NCBI RefSeq assembly: GCF_019734885.1
Contig: NZ_JAAXCM010000065.1
Span: forward strand, 1-64,000
Direction: 5' to 3'
Length of the DNA: 64,000 nt
Origin: Pseudocoprococcus catus
GTDB lineage: Bacteria; Bacillota; Clostridia; Lachnospirales; Lachnospiraceae
The notes beneath the pieces are model-generated. The model made no database searches and was not told where the DNA came from. It saw nothing but the letters and a program-made list of their open reading frames with translations. The stretch's first letter is position 1, and the number at the start of each line of letters is the position of its first letter. The translations under genes and the position numbers were made by a program. Positions 61,669 to 64,000 of the stretch are shown here, piece after piece.

Positions 61669-62370
61669 ATGGATAATTCCTTTTTACATACTAAAAGGCT
61701 CCTGTTGGTAGATGATGAACAGGAACTATTGAAAATGGTTTCAGATATATTGAAAGATGCAGGATTTGAAACTGTCCTTACCGCAATGACGGTCAAAGAA
61801 GCTATTTTGACCGCAAAAGAGGAAACTCCCGATTTAATTGTTTTGGATGTCATGCTGCCGGATGGGGATGGCTTTTCTCTGATGCAACATTTCCGCACTT
61901 TTACCAATGTGCCGATCATTTTCTTAACAGCAAAGGACGAAGCAGCAGACAAATTATCGGGATTGGGGCTTGGTGCAGATGACTACATTTCTAAGCCCTT
62001 TATGCCGCAGGAACTGTTACTGCGTATCTATGCGGTACTGCGGCGAACCTACAAAGAGGATTCACCGCTGCTTGTTTTGGATGGATGTACGATTGATTTC
62101 AGCCGGGCCGAAGTCCATAAGGGCAGCGAGATTATCTCCCTGACGGCCAAAGAACATACTCTACTTGAAACGCTTGCCCGTAATGCTGGAAAGATTGTTA
62201 CCGTAGATGCGCTTTGTGAAGCCCTCTGGGGGGATAATCCTTTTGGCTACGAAAACAGCCTCAATGCTCATGTCCGGCGCGTCCGGGAAAAGATTGAAAC
62301 CGATCCATCAAAACCCGTGTCCCTGATAACCATTAAAGGATTAGGCTATAAGCTGATAGCAAGGAAATGA
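61669..62370 (+). CDS. LanR-type response regulator
   Basis: The 233-residue OmpR-type regulator has phospho-aspartate in LIVLDVMLPDGDG, LTAKDEAADKLSGLGLGADDYISKPF, and winged helix LTAKEHTLLETLARNAG. It is divergent from the FEG operon, and the 156-bp gap between them probably holds both promoters. It probably switches FEG on. Confidence 0.94.
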   Translation: MDNSFLHTKRLLLVDDEQELLKMVSDILKDAGFETVLTAMTVKEAILTAKEETPDLIVLDVMLPDGDGFSLMQHFRTFTNVPIIFLTAKDEAADKLSGLGLGADDYISKPFMPQELLLRIYAVLRRTYKEDSPLLVLDGCTIDFSRAEVHKGSEIISLTAKEHTLLETLARNAGKIVTVDALCEALWGDNPFGYENSLNAHVRRVREKIETDPSKPVSLITIKGLGYKLIARK

Positions 62371-62374
62371 TGTC

Positions 62375-63739
62375 ATGAAATCATTCGAAAGTTATATATC
62401 TAAATATCTTGTGTCGTTCGTTGCCTTTATTCTGATATTGCTTTTTCTTAATGCAGTAGTATTCGGTCTGACTTTTCAAAAGATTGTGACCGAGGATTAT
62501 GGCGATTCATCCCCGCAATCCATGTTGGAAATGACTGCTACCGCCGCTACGCCGGAACAATTATCGGATGAGGCGGTGCAAATGCTCCGACAGAATCATA
62601 TTTGGGCGATCTACTTGAACACAGCTGGTCAATGTTATTGGTCGGTTGATTTGCCGGACAATGTGCCGAAAAATTACACAATTCAAGATGTCGCACTATT
62701 TTCAAAAGGGTATATTGAGGATTACCCGGTTTTTATTTGGAACACCGATGATGGGTTGTTGGTGCTGGGCTATCCCACAGACAGCTACACAAAACTCACC
62801 AGCAATTTCTATTCCATTGCAGCACTTCAACGACTCCCCATCTTTGTGCTGGGGATGCTTGGCTTGGATGTGCTGTGCCTCTTTTCAGCCTATTACTTTT
62901 CCAAACGCAGAATCATTCACAATACCGAACCGATTGTATCCGCTGTGGAAACTTTGGCAGACGGAAAGCCAGTTTCACTTCATATCAGCGGAGAACTATC
63001 GGAAATTGCAAGCAGTGTAAACAAAGCTTCTTCCATTTTGAATAGGCAAAATGAAGCGCGGGCAAACTGGATCAGTGGCGTTTCCCATGACATCCGCACA
63101 CCTCTCTCCATGATTATGGGGTATGCGGGCCGCATTGCGGAAAGTGAAGCTGCCAGCAAGAGCATCCGGGAACAGGCGGAAATAGTACGGAAGCAAAGTG
63201 TAAAAATCAAAGAACTGGTACAGGATTTGAATTTAGTATCGCAGTTGGAATATGAGATGCAACCGCTTCATAAAGAGATGGTTCGCTTATCCAAACTACT
63301 GCGATCCTATGTAGCAGACCTGTTGAATACAGGAATTTCCGATAGCTACAACATCGGAATTAAGATTACTCCTGACGCGGAAAATGCTGTGTTGGAATGT
63401 GATGCCAGATTGATTTCACGGGCTGTAAACAACCTTGTCCAGAACAGCATGAAACACAACCCGCAGGGCTGTGAAATCGGCCTTTCGCTTACAGCATCGC
63501 AAAGCCATCTTATCTTGGCGGTTACGGATAACGGAACGGGTCTGTCTGCTGAAAAGCTGCAAGAGCTGGAAGAAAAGCCGCATTATATGGAAAGCACAGA
63601 TGAACGGCTTGATTTAAGACATGGGCTTGGATTGCTGATTGTCCAACAAGTCGCCGCAGCTCATAACGGCAGTTTCAAACTTACTAATGTTTTCCCGAAA
63701 GGGTGTGAAGCTACTTTAATATTCCCGTATATTGGATAA
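62375..63739 (+). CDS. LanK-type sensor histidine kinase
   Basis: The 454-residue kinase has a membrane helix at 12-32, a 120-residue extracytoplasmic domain, a second helix at about 158-178, HAMP-like linker, H-box SGVSHDIRTPLSMIMGY and ATPase motifs NLVQNSMKHN, DNGTGLS and RHGLGLLIVQ. It starts 4 bp after the regulator. Confidence 0.93.
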   Translation: MKSFESYISKYLVSFVAFILILLFLNAVVFGLTFQKIVTEDYGDSSPQSMLEMTATAATPEQLSDEAVQMLRQNHIWAIYLNTAGQCYWSVDLPDNVPKNYTIQDVALFSKGYIEDYPVFIWNTDDGLLVLGYPTDSYTKLTSNFYSIAALQRLPIFVLGMLGLDVLCLFSAYYFSKRRIIHNTEPIVSAVETLADGKPVSLHISGELSEIASSVNKASSILNRQNEARANWISGVSHDIRTPLSMIMGYAGRIAESEAASKSIREQAEIVRKQSVKIKELVQDLNLVSQLEYEMQPLHKEMVRLSKLLRSYVADLLNTGISDSYNIGIKITPDAENAVLECDARLISRAVNNLVQNSMKHNPQGCEIGLSLTASQSHLILAVTDNGTGLSAEKLQELEEKPHYMESTDERLDLRHGLGLLIVQQVAAAHNGSFKLTNVFPKGCEATLIFPYIG

Positions 63740-63876
63740 ACAGGCAAGTACAAATCTATAAGAAAACGCCAGATTTCCGCGATGGAAAACTGACGCGCCA
63801 AAAACAGCCGCTATTATACCGAATTACATGGAACGATAATACCGATGCAATGTTATACTTGCCCAGAGGAGGAGCA

Positions 63877-64000
63877 ATGCTTTTTTTAACTGATGTAGAT
63901 CATGTGAGCTTTGAAAAAGCAAACGAGACACGGCAAAATAACCTCCAATCGGCTACCGTGTCCCTGCAAGTCGTCATTGGTTTGTGTAGACGCAAAGAAA
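63877..64000 (+). CDS. Partial gene at right edge, ICE-type unknown
   Basis: A frame with a strong AGAGGAGG 4 nt before ATG starts MLFLTDVDHVSFEKANE and runs off the window. The frame is open upstream as well (from the end of the kinase gene), so a longer start cannot be excluded. Family not recognised. Confidence 0.4.
   Translation, partial: MLFLTDVDHVSFEKANETRQNNLQSATVSLQVVIGLCRRKE

Overview
The window looks like a low-to-moderate GC Firmicute chromosome, most like a gut Lachnospiraceae or related Clostridia. Reasons are strong AGGAGG ribosome sites, a CD1871A-type CXXC protein, a TPP-riboswitch thiM-thiE pair, a bile salt hydrolase, SdpR/SdpI, Tn1549-type element genes (TnpV, DUF3848, DUF5348, DUF6061) and lantibiotic-resistance transporters. 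No rRNA, tRNA or CRISPR array was seen. Species cannot be named from sequence alone.

Region 1 (about 110-17,375): two mobile islands stacked in tandem at the 3' end of guaA. Both start with a related 132-bp left end (112-243 and 5047-5178), and the guaA end carries the matching core (17366-17375). Island 1 (4.9 kb) carries a three-gene operon (DUF262, AAA15-type ATPase, DUF4160-like protein) that looks like a defence system, an excisionase-like gene, a small HUH-like protein and an AT-rich repeat tract, but no integrase. Island 2 (12.3 kb) carries hicAB, a McrB/McrC-like pair with coiled coil and DUF2357-PD-(D/E)XK nuclease, TnpV, a MobA/MobL relaxase, a structured noncoding block (candidate oriT), DUF5348, iteron-like repeats, a RepA-like ATPase, a MobC-like protein, tyrosine integrase, excisionase and an XRE repressor.

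Region 2 (17,364-43,664): ordinary chromosome. It holds guaA, an atypical AMP-forming ligase, flavodoxin, a GntR/DUF5808 pair, a quinone-reductase-like protein, a C69 dipeptidase, an orphan Phd antitoxin beside a toxin remnant, sdpRI, nitroreductase plus MATE exporter, a TPP-riboswitch operon thiM-thiE-bile salt hydrolase, an NSS transporter, a D-2-hydroxyacid dehydrogenase, a transglutaminase protein next to a truncated epimerase, and a three-subunit molybdenum hydroxylase.

Region 3 (43,681-51,858): a two-component system divergent from a redox operon (CXXC peptide, membrane 4Fe-4S protein, TlpA lipoprotein), then a decayed hybrid histidine kinase with two in-frame stops, and a membrane-bound XRE regulator. 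Two MITE-like elements (31268-31411 and 50588-50733) with perfect 16-bp terminal repeats and 6-bp target duplications lie in regions 2 and 3.

Region 4 (52,008-64,000): ICE-derived segment with DUF3848, an ATPase with a DUF234-like tail, DUF6061, and two antimicrobial-peptide resistance modules: a BceAB transporter with BceRS-type regulators, and a LanFEG transporter divergent from a LanRK-type two-component system.
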